From Ruminococcus flavefaciens (GTDB lineage Bacteria; Bacillota; Clostridia; Oscillospirales; Ruminococcaceae): a DNA stretch of 64,000 bases. Position 1 is the first letter of the stretch. Each line of letters starts with the position of its first letter. The notes under the pieces were generated by a model that had not been told where the DNA came from, did not search any database, and saw only the letters and a list, made by a program, of their open reading frames with translations. Location of the stretch: contig JAMPIL010000002.1 of NCBI GenBank assembly GCA_023662725.1, positions 1 to 64,000 on the forward strand, written 5' to 3'. The translations under genes and the position numbers were made by a program. Positions 34,652-43,707 of the stretch are shown here, in pieces.

Positions 34652-35632
34652 TCAGAATTTTAATTCATTTCCGCTTTCTTCGCCTTTAGAGAAAGCAACA
34701 ATATTAGCAGCGGTGGTTTCTGCAATATTGTTAAGGGCCTCTTCCGTCAGAAATGCCTGATGAGAAGTTACGATAACATTGGGCATGGAAATAAGTCTTG
34801 CGAGAACATCATCGTCAATGATATGTCCGGAGAAGTCCTGAAAGAAAACGTCGCCTTCTTCTTCGTAAACATCGAGACAGGCAGCGCCGATCCTGCGTGA
34901 TTTTATGCCATTGAGCAGAGCTTCGGCGTAGATCAGAGCTCCTCTGGAAGTATTTATTATAACAACTCCCTTTTTCATTTTTTCAACCGTTTTGTCGTTT
35001 ATCATGTGGAAAGTTTCCTCGGTAAGCGGACAGTGGAAAGAGATTATATCGCTGCGCCTGAAAAGTTCGTCAAGCGGAACGTAGTCAATACCGCAATCGT
35101 TGGCGGGGAATTTATCGTATGCGATAATATTCATACCGAATCCACGGCAGATATCGATGAAAACACGACCTATTTTTCCGGTGCCGACTACTCCGACGGT
35201 TTTTCCATGAAGATCGAATCCTGTAAGACCGTTTAAAGAGAAATTGAAATCCCGTGTTCTGATATAAGCCTTGTGTACACGCCTTATAGAGGTTAAAAGC
35301 AGAGCCATAGCGTGTTCGGCAACAGCATATGGCGAGTATGCCGGAACTCTTACTATAGCTATTTTATCCTTGGCATAATTGATATCCACATTGTTATATC
35401 CGGCACATCGAAGAGCTATAAGCTTTACTCCCAGTTCACATAGTCTGTCGATAACTGCTGCATTAACGGTATCGTTAACGAAAACACAGACGGCAATACA
35501 ATTTTTTGCCAGATCGGCAGTATCTTCGTTGAGTTTGGTTTCATAGAATTTGAACTTGATATCGTTTTTCTTGCCATATTCCTCAAAAGAGGGAATGTCA
35601 TATGGTTTTGCGTCGAAAAAAGCAACTTTCAT
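34652..35632 (-). CDS. D-2-hydroxyacid dehydrogenase (D-lactate dehydrogenase-like)
   Basis: 326 residues of the D-isomer-specific 2-hydroxyacid dehydrogenase family. The NAD-binding motif is VGVVGTGKIGRVF. The catalytic Arg is in NTSRGALI, Glu in the DVYEEEGD region and His in VTSHQAFLT. The RCAGYNNVDI segment and the substrate-loop context resemble fermentative D-lactate dehydrogenases. It overlaps the coaBC stop by one base, so the two may be cotranscribed. Confidence 0.88.
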   Translation of the reverse strand: MKVAFFDAKPYDIPSFEEYGKKNDIKFKFYETKLNEDTADLAKNCIAVCVFVNDTVNAAVIDRLCELGVKLIALRCAGYNNVDINYAKDKIAIVRVPAYSPYAVAEHAMALLLTSIRRVHKAYIRTRDFNFSLNGLTGFDLHGKTVGVVGTGKIGRVFIDICRGFGMNIIAYDKFPANDCGIDYVPLDELFRRSDIISFHCPLTEETFHMINDKTVEKMKKGVVIINTSRGALIYAEALLNGIKSRRIGAACLDVYEEEGDVFFQDFSGHIIDDDVLARLISMPNVIVTSHQAFLTEEALNNIAETTAANIVAFSKGEESGNELKF

Positions 35633-36834
35633 TAAATTTTCTCCTTTTCAAGCTCTTTCATCTTATTGAGAATAAGATTTGCCGCATCAAATTTGGTCAT
35701 TATTTCAAGTTCTTCTTCGTTTTTGGCAGTGATTATAGTGATGATATTGGTGTCTGTTCCGAATCCTGCACCATCTGTTTTTATTGAGTTAGCGCAAATA
35801 ATATCAGCATTTTTGGAGGAAAGTTTTTTGCGTGAATTTTCGATAACGTTATCTGTTTCCATTGAAAATCCGCAGATAACCTGACCGTTTCTTTTATTTT
35901 GTCCGATATATTTAAGAATATCCTCTGTTCTTCTTAGAGGAATGCTCATATCTCCTTCGGATTTTTTTATTTTGCTTTCAGCGGTTGTTACAGGAGTATA
36001 ATCGGCCACGGCGGCGGCTTTTATTATGAAATTGAAATCCTGAAAACGTTCCTTAACCGCATTGAACATATCCCCAGCCGTTTCCACAGGGATAACATCG
36101 ACAAACATCGGCGGCTTTACATCGGTATGAGCTGCAACAACTGTTACATCTGCTCCACGGAGCATAGCTGCTTTTGCTATAGCGAATCCCATTTTTCCGG
36201 TCGAGTGATTTGTTATGAATCTGACCGGATCGATATTTTCTCTTGTTGCGCCTGCTGTTATGAGGACTTTTTTTTCGGCAAGATCTTTTTCAAATGCAAT
36301 TTCACGGATAATATATTCGAGCAGCGTTTCTTCATCCGGAAGCTTTCCGTCGCCGATATCACGGTTTGCAAGCATACCTTTAACAGGCTCGATTATATCG
36401 TAGCCGAATTTTTTCAGCTTTTCAATATTATCTTGAACAATCGGGTTGTGGAACATATTGTGGTTCATTGCAGGAGCGATTATTTTTTTGCAGGTGCAAG
36501 CCATTACAGTTGTTGTGAGCATATCGTCAGCGATACCGTTTGCGATTTTTCCGATAACATTTGCCGAAGCGGGAGCTATCATCACTACATCCGCTTTTTT
36601 AGCTATCGAAACGTGTTCAACGCTGTATTCGAAATTACGGTCGAAAGTGTCGATAAGGCACTTGTTCTGCGTGAGGGTTTCAAATGTCAGCGGATGAACG
36701 AAATTTGTTGAATTTTCTGTCATTGCGACGTGAACGTCCGCACCGAGCTTTGTGAGCATTCTTGCAAGGTTGCATATTTTATAAACTGCGATAGAACCCG
36801 ATACTCCGAGCAATACGGTTTTTCCTTTAAGCAT
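35632..36834 (-). CDS. coaBC: Bifunctional phosphopantothenoylcysteine decarboxylase / phosphopantothenate-cysteine ligase
   Basis: Coenzyme A biosynthesis. The CoaC part (about 1-185) has LLGVSGSIAVYK, the APASANVIGKIANGIADD motif and PAMNHNMFHNP. The CoaB part (about 186-395) starts VLITAGATRENIDPVRFITN and contains the dimerisation and cysteine-ligation KKLSSKNADIICAN region. Length 400 is normal. coaX, the preceding pathway step, is 0.6 kb away on the opposite strand. A GGAG site precedes the ATG. Confidence 0.95.
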   Translation of the reverse strand: MLKGKTVLLGVSGSIAVYKICNLARMLTKLGADVHVAMTENSTNFVHPLTFETLTQNKCLIDTFDRNFEYSVEHVSIAKKADVVMIAPASANVIGKIANGIADDMLTTTVMACTCKKIIAPAMNHNMFHNPIVQDNIEKLKKFGYDIIEPVKGMLANRDIGDGKLPDEETLLEYIIREIAFEKDLAEKKVLITAGATRENIDPVRFITNHSTGKMGFAIAKAAMLRGADVTVVAAHTDVKPPMFVDVIPVETAGDMFNAVKERFQDFNFIIKAAAVADYTPVTTAESKIKKSEGDMSIPLRRTEDILKYIGQNKRNGQVICGFSMETDNVIENSRKKLSSKNADIICANSIKTDGAGFGTDTNIITIITAKNEEELEIMTKFDAANLILNKMKELEKEKI

Positions 36835-36927
36835 ATGATTATTCTCCTTTTTTTCATAAATTTGACGTTTTTAATTATAGTATGAAAATATTTTTTTATA
36901 ATTTTTGTCACCAGAAACTGAATCGCC

Positions 36928-37293
36928 TCATGAAATCGAGTCTCCTGCATAAGAGAGTATTAGAAACGGATTTTCATGAGCAATACATTCCGGCAGTCGA
37001 TTCCATAATGTGTACGACGGTTCAGCAAACTCATGTATATCTATAGTATTATATATTGAACTCAGAATATAAATAGTTTGTTTTCTAAAGATTTTCAAGT
37101 CAAGCTTAGCGAAGTACGCATGATAGGTAATAAAAATAATGCTTTTCTCAATGTTGCCGCACATAAGTTCAAGTTCAAGAAGATATGGATTATCGGGACT
37201 TCTCATGAAAAACTCGTCCAGTTTTTCATTGTAAAGACGTTCAGCCGCAGGATTTAAATCTATAAGCAGACCGTAAATAAATAATTCCCCCAT
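36928..37293 (-). CDS. Hypothetical protein
   Basis: 121 residues, not recognised. It is a soluble, probably alpha-helical protein rich in Leu, Ile, Tyr and Phe (LIDLNPAAERLYNEKLDEFF, PYLLELELMCGNIEKSIIF); no signal peptide or membrane segment is evident. GGAGG lies 5 bases before the ATG at 37293; the longer start at 37305 would place that site inside the gene. It is divergent from coaX and upstream of coaBC. Confidence 0.6.
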   Translation of the reverse strand: MGELFIYGLLIDLNPAAERLYNEKLDEFFMRSPDNPYLLELELMCGNIEKSIIFITYHAYFAKLDLKIFRKQTIYILSSIYNTIDIHEFAEPSYTLWNRLPECIAHENPFLILSYAGDSIS

Positions 37294-37418
37294 CGGTACC
37301 TCCATATTAGTATTTTACTCTATATCGCACTTTTTGTCAATTATTTCTGAAAAGTATGGATTTTTATTCCGAAATATGATATAATAGATTGAAAGTTCAG
37401 AAACAGGAGGTTATCTCA

Positions 37419-38189
37419 ATGCTTTTAGCTATTGATATTGGAAATACAAATATAGTTTTCGGCTGTGTAAATGAAAATGACGAGATAGCGCTTTTCGAGA
37501 GAATCTCGACCAATCATAACGCTACTTCAGCCGAATATGCTTCGCTTATAAAAAATTTATTCGAGATGAACAACTTCAGCATCAATGCGATAGACGACGC
37601 TATAATGTCGTCGGTCGTACCTTCAGTGACGAATACGGTCAAGGAAGCTGTAAGAAAGCTATTTCATACCGATATTATGCAGGCAGGTCCCGGAATTAAA
37701 ACCGGACTTAACATTCTTATCGACAATCCGGCTCAGCTTGGAAGCGATCAGGTCGTTGACGCAGTAGGAGCTATAGATCAATATCAGCTACCTCTTATTA
37801 TAATAGACATGGGAACTGCAACGACTGTATCGGTTGTTGACAAAAACAAGGGATACCGTGGCGGACTTATTATGACCGGAATGGCTGTTGCAGCTGACGC
37901 TCTTATTTCAAGAACGGCTCAGCTTCCAAAGATAAACTTTGAGGTTCCGAAAACTGTTATCGGAACAAATACTGTCGACTGCATGAAGAGCGGAATCCTT
38001 TATTCAAATGCCTGCGCTCTTGACGGAATAATTTCCCGTATTGAAGAGGAGCTTGGCGAAAAATGTACAGCAGTTGCAACAGGCGGTCTTTCCGAACTTG
38101 TCGTTCCTCTTTGCAAACGTGATATCATCATCGACGGCAACCTTCTTATAAAAGGACTTGCCGTGCTGTATAAGAAGAATAAGAAGTAA
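37419..38189 (+). CDS. coaX: Type III pantothenate kinase CoaX
   Basis: First step of CoaA synthesis, CoaX type (not feedback-inhibited by CoA in characterised members). The N-terminus MLLAIDIGNTNIVFG gives the phosphate-binding loop, with IIDMGTATTVSVV and GGLIMTGMAVAADAL further on. AGGAGG at 37405-37410 sets the ATG at 37419. A TATAAT at 37380-37385 is a likely -10 element, without a good -35. The gene is followed by a symmetrical terminator at 38342. Confidence 0.94.
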   Translation: MLLAIDIGNTNIVFGCVNENDEIALFERISTNHNATSAEYASLIKNLFEMNNFSINAIDDAIMSSVVPSVTNTVKEAVRKLFHTDIMQAGPGIKTGLNILIDNPAQLGSDQVVDAVGAIDQYQLPLIIIDMGTATTVSVVDKNKGYRGGLIMTGMAVAADALISRTAQLPKINFEVPKTVIGTNTVDCMKSGILYSNACALDGIISRIEEELGEKCTAVATGGLSELVVPLCKRDIIIDGNLLIKGLAVLYKKNKK

Positions 38190-38248
38190 GGAAAATAATT
38201 GCACATTGAGAGCATTTACTGTTTAGTTAACATTATAAGAGGATTACG

Positions 38249-38335
38249 TCCCCTTTATCGGTGTTACCGACATTTCCCCATACCATGGGGAATAACCCAC
38301 ATTGTGGAGAGTCACCCTTTAGAAACCCACAATTA
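38249..38335 (+). repeat. Possible degenerate copy of the intergenic palindromic repeat
   Basis: Contains ACGTCCCC, a CCCCATACCATGGGG palindrome and CCCTTTAGAAACCCACAATTA, which resembles the CCCTTTGGAAACCCGGTATTA end of better copies (59471, 63315). The match is partial and the copy is called with low confidence. Confidence 0.35.
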
Positions 38336-38341
38336 AATTAT

Positions 38342-38371
38342 AAAAAATACCCCTTTTATGGGGTATTTTTT
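38342..38371. terminator. Bidirectional terminator between coaX and the membrane protein gene
   Basis: AAAAAATACCCC and GGGGTATTTTTT form a perfect 12-base-pair stem around TTTTAT, A-rich on one side and T-rich on the other. It can stop transcripts from coaX (plus) and from the gene ending at 38461 (minus). Confidence 0.88.
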
Positions 38372-38460
38372 ATAATCAAAGTAAAATCCATAAAATGAAT
38401 AATCACTTTAACAAAGGATAAACGTGAGAGAATACACTTAAAAACACAATATTTTTCTAA

Positions 38461-38886
38461 TTATTTTGCAAACAGATATCCAATAACAGGAGCTATGAAA
38501 ATTGCAATGTAGATAAGCGTTATCCAAGGCTGATATTCAACATAGAACTGTCTGAACGATAATCTCCACGGATGCTTTATGATAACCCAGCCGAAAAGGT
38601 CGAAAACGATACATATTCCTGCCCAGATTGCTCCGGTTATGAGTGCTTCACCAAGAGTCGGTTCAGCAAATCCGTTCATATAAAGCCAACCGAAAAACGG
38701 AAAAATAATTATATTATAAAGCGGATGCCATGGTTTTGTTTTTTCATAGCCCTCTCCCATGCTGTTTTCATCCATATGACCGTAATGAAGCACCAGAATG
38801 TTGAAAACAGTGTGACCTATCCCAACGGACGTTACCAGTATATATGCCAGCCAGAACCAGAGCATGGACATTCCAAAATGATGCAT
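38461..38886 (-). CDS. Four-helix membrane protein of unknown function
   Basis: 141 residues, mostly hydrophobic, with about four transmembrane segments (about 8-30, 55-72, 80-102, 117-137). The loops contain HYGHMDENSMGEGYEKTKPWHPLY. The family is not recognised. Its start is 10 bases from the pncB stop and follows AAGGAG, so it is probably cotranscribed with pncB. Confidence 0.65.
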   Translation of the reverse strand: MHHFGMSMLWFWLAYILVTSVGIGHTVFNILVLHYGHMDENSMGEGYEKTKPWHPLYNIIIFPFFGWLYMNGFAEPTLGEALITGAIWAGICIVFDLFGWVIIKHPWRLSFRQFYVEYQPWITLIYIAIFIAPVIGYLFAK

Positions 38887-38896
38887 ATAAATCTCC

Positions 38897-40336
38897 TTAT
38901 CTGCTGAAATGTTCGGAAAGAAGCCTGTTTTTCAATTCCCAAAGCGGTTGTGAGAGATCGACATAATATTCGTGAGGATTTTCGAATCGCTTTACCTCAT
39001 CCCAGATAGTTTCAAGCTGCTCACGGCAGTAAGACTTTATAGTTTCAACATCAGGGGAATTGTAAATACATTTTCCCTTTTCAAAAATTTGAACCTGAAG
39101 CTGTTTTGCCGTAAAATCTGTGAGTGTAGTTTTCTTGTAGGTTTGTTCCGGATCAAAAATGGTGTACGGTTTTGAATCGTCGATAATTTCGTCGGCAAGA
39201 GTTATAACATCGGCGATAGCTTTTCCGGAGTCGTTATCGAAAAGTCTCCATACTTTCTTATAGGATGGATTGGTTATTTTTACGATGTTTTCCGAAATTT
39301 TGATTTTGGGGATAAGCTCACCGTTTTCCTCAACAGCCGCAAGTTTGTAAACTCCACCGAAAACAGGCTCGGATTTAGAAGTTACGAGTCGTTCGCCGAC
39401 GCCGAAACTGTCTATTTTTGCTCCCTGCACGATAAGGTCACGGATGATAAACTCATCAAGCGAGTTTGAAGCAACGATTTTTATGTAATCAAGACCGGAT
39501 TCATCAAACATTTTTCTTGCTTTTTTGGACAGATAAGCGATATCCCCGCTGTCGATACGAACTCCAAAACCTTTATGCCCCTGTTCTTCAAGCTCCTTAA
39601 ATACCGTTATTGCGTTGGGAACTCCTGATTTGAGTACGCTGTACGTGTCGATAAGCAGAGTGCAGCTATCAGGATAAACCTTAGCGTAGGCACGGAATGC
39701 TTCAAGCTCGGTCGGAAAGAGCTGGATCCAGCTGTGAGCCATAGTTCCGAGAGCGGAAACTCCGAAATCACGATCTGAAATGGCGCAGGCAGTTCCGGCG
39801 CAGCCTCCGATATAGGCGGCTCTTGCACCGTAAATTGCTCCGTCGTATCCTTGAGCACGCCGTGAACCGAATTCCATTACAGGTCTGCCTTGAGCGGCTT
39901 CGACAATTCTGTTTGCCTTTGTTGCAATAAGCGACTGGTGATTGACGGTGAGTAGAATCATAGTTTCAATAAACTGTGCCTGAATTGCAGGTCCTTTAAC
40001 CGTTATAAGCGGTTCGTTCGGAAAAATAGGAGTTCCCTCCGGAATCGCCCATACATCGCATTCAAAGTGAAATTTTTTCAGATATTCGAGGAAATCCTCG
40101 CAGAACATATTCTTGCTGCGGAGATACTCAATATCCTCAGCGGTAAATTCGAGAGAGTTAAGGTATTCGATGACTTGCTGTACTCCTGCCATTACCGCAT
40201 ATCCGGCATTATCGGGTACCTTTCTGAAAAACATATCGAAATAAGCGGTTTCATTTCCACGTCCGTTTTCAAAAAAACCGTTTGCCATAGTAAGTTCATA
40301 AAAATCTACAAGCATGGTCAAATTGCGGTTGTTCAT
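38897..40336 (-). CDS. pncB: Nicotinate phosphoribosyltransferase
   Basis: NAD salvage enzyme of 479 residues. Signatures are LTMLVDFYELTMANGFF at the N-terminus, MEFGSRRAQGYDGAIYGARAAY (substrate-binding region) and GVRIDSGDIAYLSKKARKM. This is the longer PncB type found in Firmicutes. A 4-TM protein gene follows and a pduL gene lies upstream. Confidence 0.94.
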   Translation of the reverse strand: MNNRNLTMLVDFYELTMANGFFENGRGNETAYFDMFFRKVPDNAGYAVMAGVQQVIEYLNSLEFTAEDIEYLRSKNMFCEDFLEYLKKFHFECDVWAIPEGTPIFPNEPLITVKGPAIQAQFIETMILLTVNHQSLIATKANRIVEAAQGRPVMEFGSRRAQGYDGAIYGARAAYIGGCAGTACAISDRDFGVSALGTMAHSWIQLFPTELEAFRAYAKVYPDSCTLLIDTYSVLKSGVPNAITVFKELEEQGHKGFGVRIDSGDIAYLSKKARKMFDESGLDYIKIVASNSLDEFIIRDLIVQGAKIDSFGVGERLVTSKSEPVFGGVYKLAAVEENGELIPKIKISENIVKITNPSYKKVWRLFDNDSGKAIADVITLADEIIDDSKPYTIFDPEQTYKKTTLTDFTAKQLQVQIFEKGKCIYNSPDVETIKSYCREQLETIWDEVKRFENPHEYYVDLSQPLWELKNRLLSEHFSR

Positions 40337-40367
40337 TGGTTTTCACTCCTTTTATTGATTCTTAATA

Positions 40368-40402
40368 AACAAAGAGCGTACGAATTTCTCCGTACGCTTT
40401 TC
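40368..40402 (-). terminator. Terminator after pduL
   Basis: AGCGTACG and CGTACGCT form an 8-base-pair stem around a 8-base loop. On the minus strand CTTTGTTT follows; on the plus strand the tail is TTTTCTG. It most likely ends the pduL transcript. Confidence 0.7.
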
Positions 40403-40412
40403 TGTATACCGA

Positions 40413-40994
40413 TCAGCCAATCTCAACGATTTCGCCGTAAAGCTCTCTCGGAGCGCCGATAGCGTTAGATTCATCAGTATCAATGTGCATTGCACGGGCA
40501 TAGCTCTCTGAAACACGACAGACTACATCGCCGAGAACTGCACTTCTTTCAGGAGTTGCAACCTTAACCCATACAACGTCCTTATCCTTAACTCCAAGTT
40601 CTTCAGCGTCAGCAGGAGTGAGGTGGATATGTCTTTTGGCAACGATAACGCCCTCGGAAATCTCAACTTCTCCGGCAGGACCGATAAGCTTGCAAGCGCC
40701 TGAACCGGCAATATCTCCTGATTCCTTGATAGGAGCGGCAATTCCGATAGAACGTGCATCTGTAGCGGAAAGCTCAACTTGTGTATCCGGACGTACAGGT
40801 CCGAGGATAGAAACTCCGGCAAGTTCCTTCTTAGGACCTACAACAGTAACTCTTTCTTCGCAGGCAAACTGACCCGGCTGGGAAAGATCCTTTTTCTTTG
40901 TAAGCTCATAACCCTTGCCGAAGAGTATCTCAAGATGCTCCTGAGTAACGTGAACGTGACGTGCAGATGTTTCAACGATAAAATTTTTTGACAT
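40413..40994 (-). CDS. pduL: PduL-type phosphate acyltransferase
   Basis: 193 residues with two PduL domains. The His-rich zinc-binding motifs SARHVHVTQEHL (about 10-21) and KRHIHLTPADAEEL (about 124-137) are diagnostic. It converts acyl-CoA and phosphate to acyl phosphate. There is no N-terminal microcompartment-targeting helix and no shell genes nearby, so it is probably a cytosolic phosphotransacetylase used in acetate or propionate fermentation. Confidence 0.92.
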   Translation of the reverse strand: MSKNFIVETSARHVHVTQEHLEILFGKGYELTKKKDLSQPGQFACEERVTVVGPKKELAGVSILGPVRPDTQVELSATDARSIGIAAPIKESGDIAGSGACKLIGPAGEVEISEGVIVAKRHIHLTPADAEELGVKDKDVVWVKVATPERSAVLGDVVCRVSESYARAMHIDTDESNAIGAPRELYGEIVEIG

Positions 40995-41166
40995 TTTAAA
41001 CAGCCTCCATTTTATATTTACGGATCACGAATCGCATTCCGTATAATCCTATTTACTATTTTACACCTTTTTGTGGAAAAGGTCAAGGGAAATTTTGAAT
41101 ATTGGCAGAGTAACGGTATTTAGAACAAGTTCTTATTTTTATTAAAGTTTATAAAGAGTACGCTAT

Positions 41167-41222
41167 ACCTTTATACCCCTGCCAAAGTGACGTAAAGTCC
41201 CTTTGGAAATCCGGTATTCATA
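41167..41222 (+). repeat. Intergenic palindromic repeat, copy B
   Basis: CCCCTGCCAAAG, CCCTTTGGAAA and CCGGTATTCAT occur in the order and spacing seen in copies E (59471) and F (63315). The first palindrome of the repeat is decayed. Downstream sequence up to about 41300 also resembles the region after copy E (AAATAACT, CTTTAC/CTTAAC). Confidence 0.7.
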
Positions 41223-41295
41223 CCCTCAGATATCCTATTACTTTTATTTATAAGGTCACTAAAGACCATCACGTCAAGAAATAACTTCTTTACAT

Positions 41296-41346
41296 AAAAA
41301 GAAATAACCGCCCTCGTCTCCAAATGAGACGGTTATTTCTTTAAAT
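41296..41346 (-). terminator. Terminator after the CaCA antiporter gene
   Basis: AAAGAAATAACCG pairs with CGGTTATTTCTTT, with an inner CGTCTC/GAGACG stem. On the minus strand the stem is followed by TTTTTATG, an intrinsic terminator about 90 bases after the gene ending at 41432. Confidence 0.8.
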
Positions 41347-41431
41347 AAGATCTTATGGGTGAACCGCTTATCGCAGTACTCTTTTTTGCATTATAGCAAA
41401 TATTGAACCGGATATCAAGCTTTTGATGTGA

Positions 41432-42367
41432 TCATCTTAAAAAGAGATAAACGGTGAACCCGGCATAAACAGCTACCATTGAAATTCCGTTCCAGCGAAC
41501 GAGTTTTCTTTTTGGAATACAGAATATAAGCACCAGCAAGCTTGAAGCGATAAGCACAGCGGTATCGGTCATATTTGCCAAAGTAAATCCGATAGGCGAA
41601 ATGGTTGCGGCAATGCCAAGAACGAAGAGAAGGTTGAATATATTAGAACCGATAACATTTCCAAGAGCCATGTCCATTTCATTTTTTCTTGCGGCAACAA
41701 TAGATGTTACAAGTTCCGGCAGACTTGTTCCAAGAGCCACAATGGTCATGCCGATGAGATTATCAGACATTCCGAAATGACGTGCTATATCAGAGGCGCT
41801 TTCAACAACCATTTTGCCGCCAAAAGCAATTGCAGTGATCCCGCCGATAATATAAAGCGTACACTGCCATACCGGAAGATTTTTTATTTCTTCCTCTTCA
41901 GCAGAAACAGCAGAATTTCTTGCGGTAATGGCGCTTTTTATCATCATGTAAAGAAAAAGTGCAAACAAAAGAAGCAGAATAATACCGTCGATTCGAGTGA
42001 TTTCACCGAAAATTGCTCCCATAGTGAGAAGAACGCCGGCAGCGAGAATGGAAAATGGGAAATCTTTTTTCAGCGTATTCTTTCCGATAGGGAGCGGACA
42101 CAATATAGCGCAGAATCCTGCAACGATCATGAGATTGAAAATGTTTGAGCCGACTGCATTGCTTATCGACAAATCATTTTTTCCGGCAAGCGACGCACTT
42201 ACGCTTACAGATGTTTCCGGAAGGCTTGTCCCCATAGCAACAATTGTCATACCGATAATAAGAGGCGGTATCCTGAGTTTTTTAGCAACCGCCGAGCTTC
42301 CGTCAACGAAAAAGTCCGCTCCTTTGATGAGCAGTATAAATCCAACCACAAGTAAAAGGTACATCAT
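41432..42367 (-). CDS. CaCA-family Na+(K+)/Ca2+ antiporter (YrbG type)
   Basis: 311 residues with about ten transmembrane helices in two inverted halves. Each half carries the ion-binding repeat: VAMGTSLPETSVSV with NAVGSNIFNLMIV in the first, and VALGTSLPELVTSI with NVIGSNIFNLLFV in the second. This is the classical calcium/sodium exchanger architecture. Ion specificity in bacteria is variable. Confidence 0.92.
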   Translation of the reverse strand: MMYLLLVVGFILLIKGADFFVDGSSAVAKKLRIPPLIIGMTIVAMGTSLPETSVSVSASLAGKNDLSISNAVGSNIFNLMIVAGFCAILCPLPIGKNTLKKDFPFSILAAGVLLTMGAIFGEITRIDGIILLLLFALFLYMMIKSAITARNSAVSAEEEEIKNLPVWQCTLYIIGGITAIAFGGKMVVESASDIARHFGMSDNLIGMTIVALGTSLPELVTSIVAARKNEMDMALGNVIGSNIFNLLFVLGIAATISPIGFTLANMTDTAVLIASSLLVLIFCIPKRKLVRWNGISMVAVYAGFTVYLFLR

Positions 42368-42404
42368 AATTTTTCTCCTAAAATATCAGAGTAATTCAAG
42401 CGGC

Positions 42405-42845
42405 TCAGGTATCTATCCGAACCATTTCAACGATAGATTTATTTCTGTAAATAAGATCGCTGCGAACCGTGAATCCAAGTTTTTCCCAGAAATCGTTACC
42501 GCTCTGGTTCTGTTCAAATACAACGAGTGCGACCTTGTTGATGCCGCATTCTTTTAAAGCTTTTATAACCGTTTCGACCAGCGTCCTTGCTACACCTTGA
42601 TTTCTGAAATCATGGTGAACTGCGGTATGATAAATATATCCTCTTCTACCGTCGTTTCCAGCCATAATAACTCCAATAAGCTTATCGTTTATTTCAGCAA
42701 CAAAGCACGTTTCAGGATTTCTTTTCAGGAATTTTTCTACTCCGTTTCTGGAATCGTCAATGTCGTTTAGCCCCATACCTTTGCAGGAAAGCCATAGTGA
42801 ATAGACAGTTTCATAGTCGGATGATTTCATTTTTCTGATAATCAA
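42405..42845 (-). CDS. GNAT-family N-acetyltransferase
   Basis: 146 residues of the Gcn5-related fold. The acetyl-CoA-binding segment is HHDFRNQGVARTLVETVI (Q/RxxGxG/A-like), followed by VALVVFEQNQSGNDFWEKLGF. Substrate unknown. It lies 6 bases downstream of another GNAT gene and is probably in the same transcript. Confidence 0.85.
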   Translation of the reverse strand: MIIRKMKSSDYETVYSLWLSCKGMGLNDIDDSRNGVEKFLKRNPETCFVAEINDKLIGVIMAGNDGRRGYIYHTAVHHDFRNQGVARTLVETVIKALKECGINKVALVVFEQNQSGNDFWEKLGFTVRSDLIYRNKSIVEMVRIDT

Positions 42846-42851
42846 ATAGGT

Positions 42852-43403
42852 TCACCCCTCGAATTTGTGTTGTATTGAAGGATTAAATACAGCATATAAC
42901 AGCATATCCTGCCAAATGGGTTCATCGTTCTTGTCTCTGTGCTTGAAAGTATATGCTTTCAGCTCGCCTTCACGCTTCATTCCGAGCGCTTCCAGCAATT
43001 TCCATGATCTTTCATTGGTTGAATCGGAATATGCGATTATCTTTCGCACCTTCATATTTTTGAATGCATATTTTATCAGAGCTGCACTGCTTTCTTTGGC
43101 GTATCCATATCCCTGATATGCAGCGTTAAAAGTGTAACCCAGTTCGTATGTGCCATAATTTCCCTCATTATTAAAATATAACTTTCCTATAACCTTATTC
43201 TCATTCTTTAAAGTAACGGCATAGAAATTGTTGCTGCGAGAGAAATTTTCGGCTTCAGTTTTGCATTGCTCAAGAGTAAAAATATCGTAAGGTTCATAGT
43301 AGATTACATTCTTATCTGTTAATATTTCTGCAAGGTCTTTCCAGTCATCAGAATGAAATTTTCTGATTGTAAGTCTGTTTGTTTCAATAAGAAAGTCGAT
43401 CAT
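42852..43403 (-). CDS. GNAT-family N-acetyltransferase (RimJ/RimL-like)
   Basis: 183 residues: LIETNRLTIRKFHSDDWKDL at the N-terminus is the typical RimJ/RimL-like start, and YQGYGYAKESSAALIKYAF forms the acetyl-CoA loop. GGGAG precedes the ATG at 43403; a start at 43430 would add nine residues with no ribosome-binding site. The minus-strand promoter at 43446-43474 drives it. Confidence 0.87.
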   Translation of the reverse strand: MIDFLIETNRLTIRKFHSDDWKDLAEILTDKNVIYYEPYDIFTLEQCKTEAENFSRSNNFYAVTLKNENKVIGKLYFNNEGNYGTYELGYTFNAAYQGYGYAKESSAALIKYAFKNMKVRKIIAYSDSTNERSWKLLEALGMKREGELKAYTFKHRDKNDEPIWQDMLLYAVFNPSIQHKFEG

Positions 43404-43445
43404 AATTATATTCTCCCTATGTTTTGACAAATTAAATTACTACTT

Positions 43446-43474
43446 ATTATACCACAAGCTCTTAATTTTTGCAA
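43446..43474 (-). promoter_or_regulatory. Promoter for the two GNAT genes
   Basis: On the minus strand TTGCAA and a perfect TATAAT are separated by 17 bases; transcription would begin about 35 bases before the ATG at 43403. Confidence 0.7.
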
Positions 43475-43572
43475 TACGTTTTGACAAGATGTACTAATTT
43501 TTTCGGAAAAATTTAAAATACGGACTCGATTTGTAGAAAAGCAAGCTGAAAAATAAAAAATGCGAAAAAATC

Positions 43573-43601
43573 TTGAAATAATTTGGAAGATGTGCTATAA
43601 T
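43573..43601 (+). promoter_or_regulatory. Promoter for the ArsB/NhaD-type permease gene
   Basis: TTGAAA (43573-43578) and TATAAT (43596-43601) are separated by 17 bases. The transcript would start near 43608 and have a leader of about 100 nucleotides with two hairpins. Confidence 0.78.
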
Positions 43602-43611
43602 TCGTAAGGGC

Positions 43612-43692
43612 TTTTCTGAGCAGTGTTTCAGAAAAATTTATTTCAACGGTTTACACCCGACGCTGTATAATCAGGTGTATTTACCGCAGTTT
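43612..43692 (+). promoter_or_regulatory. Structured leader of the permease gene
   Basis: Two stems are visible: TTTTCTGA/TCAGAAAA and, nearer the start codon, CGGTTTACACC with GGTGTATTTACCG (small internal loop). The second ends just before the GGAGG site. I do not recognise a known riboswitch class. Confidence 0.4.
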
Positions 43693-43707
43693 TATGGAGG
43701 TTGTTTT

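Larger units (their letters stand above)
40995..41431. other. Intergenic region (437 bases)
   Basis: It contains one copy of the intergenic repeat (41167-41222) and, closer to the antiporter gene, a long hairpin (41296-41346). No coding sequence is visible. The pduL promoter should lie near 41000-41060, but I cannot name its boxes. Confidence 0.6.
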
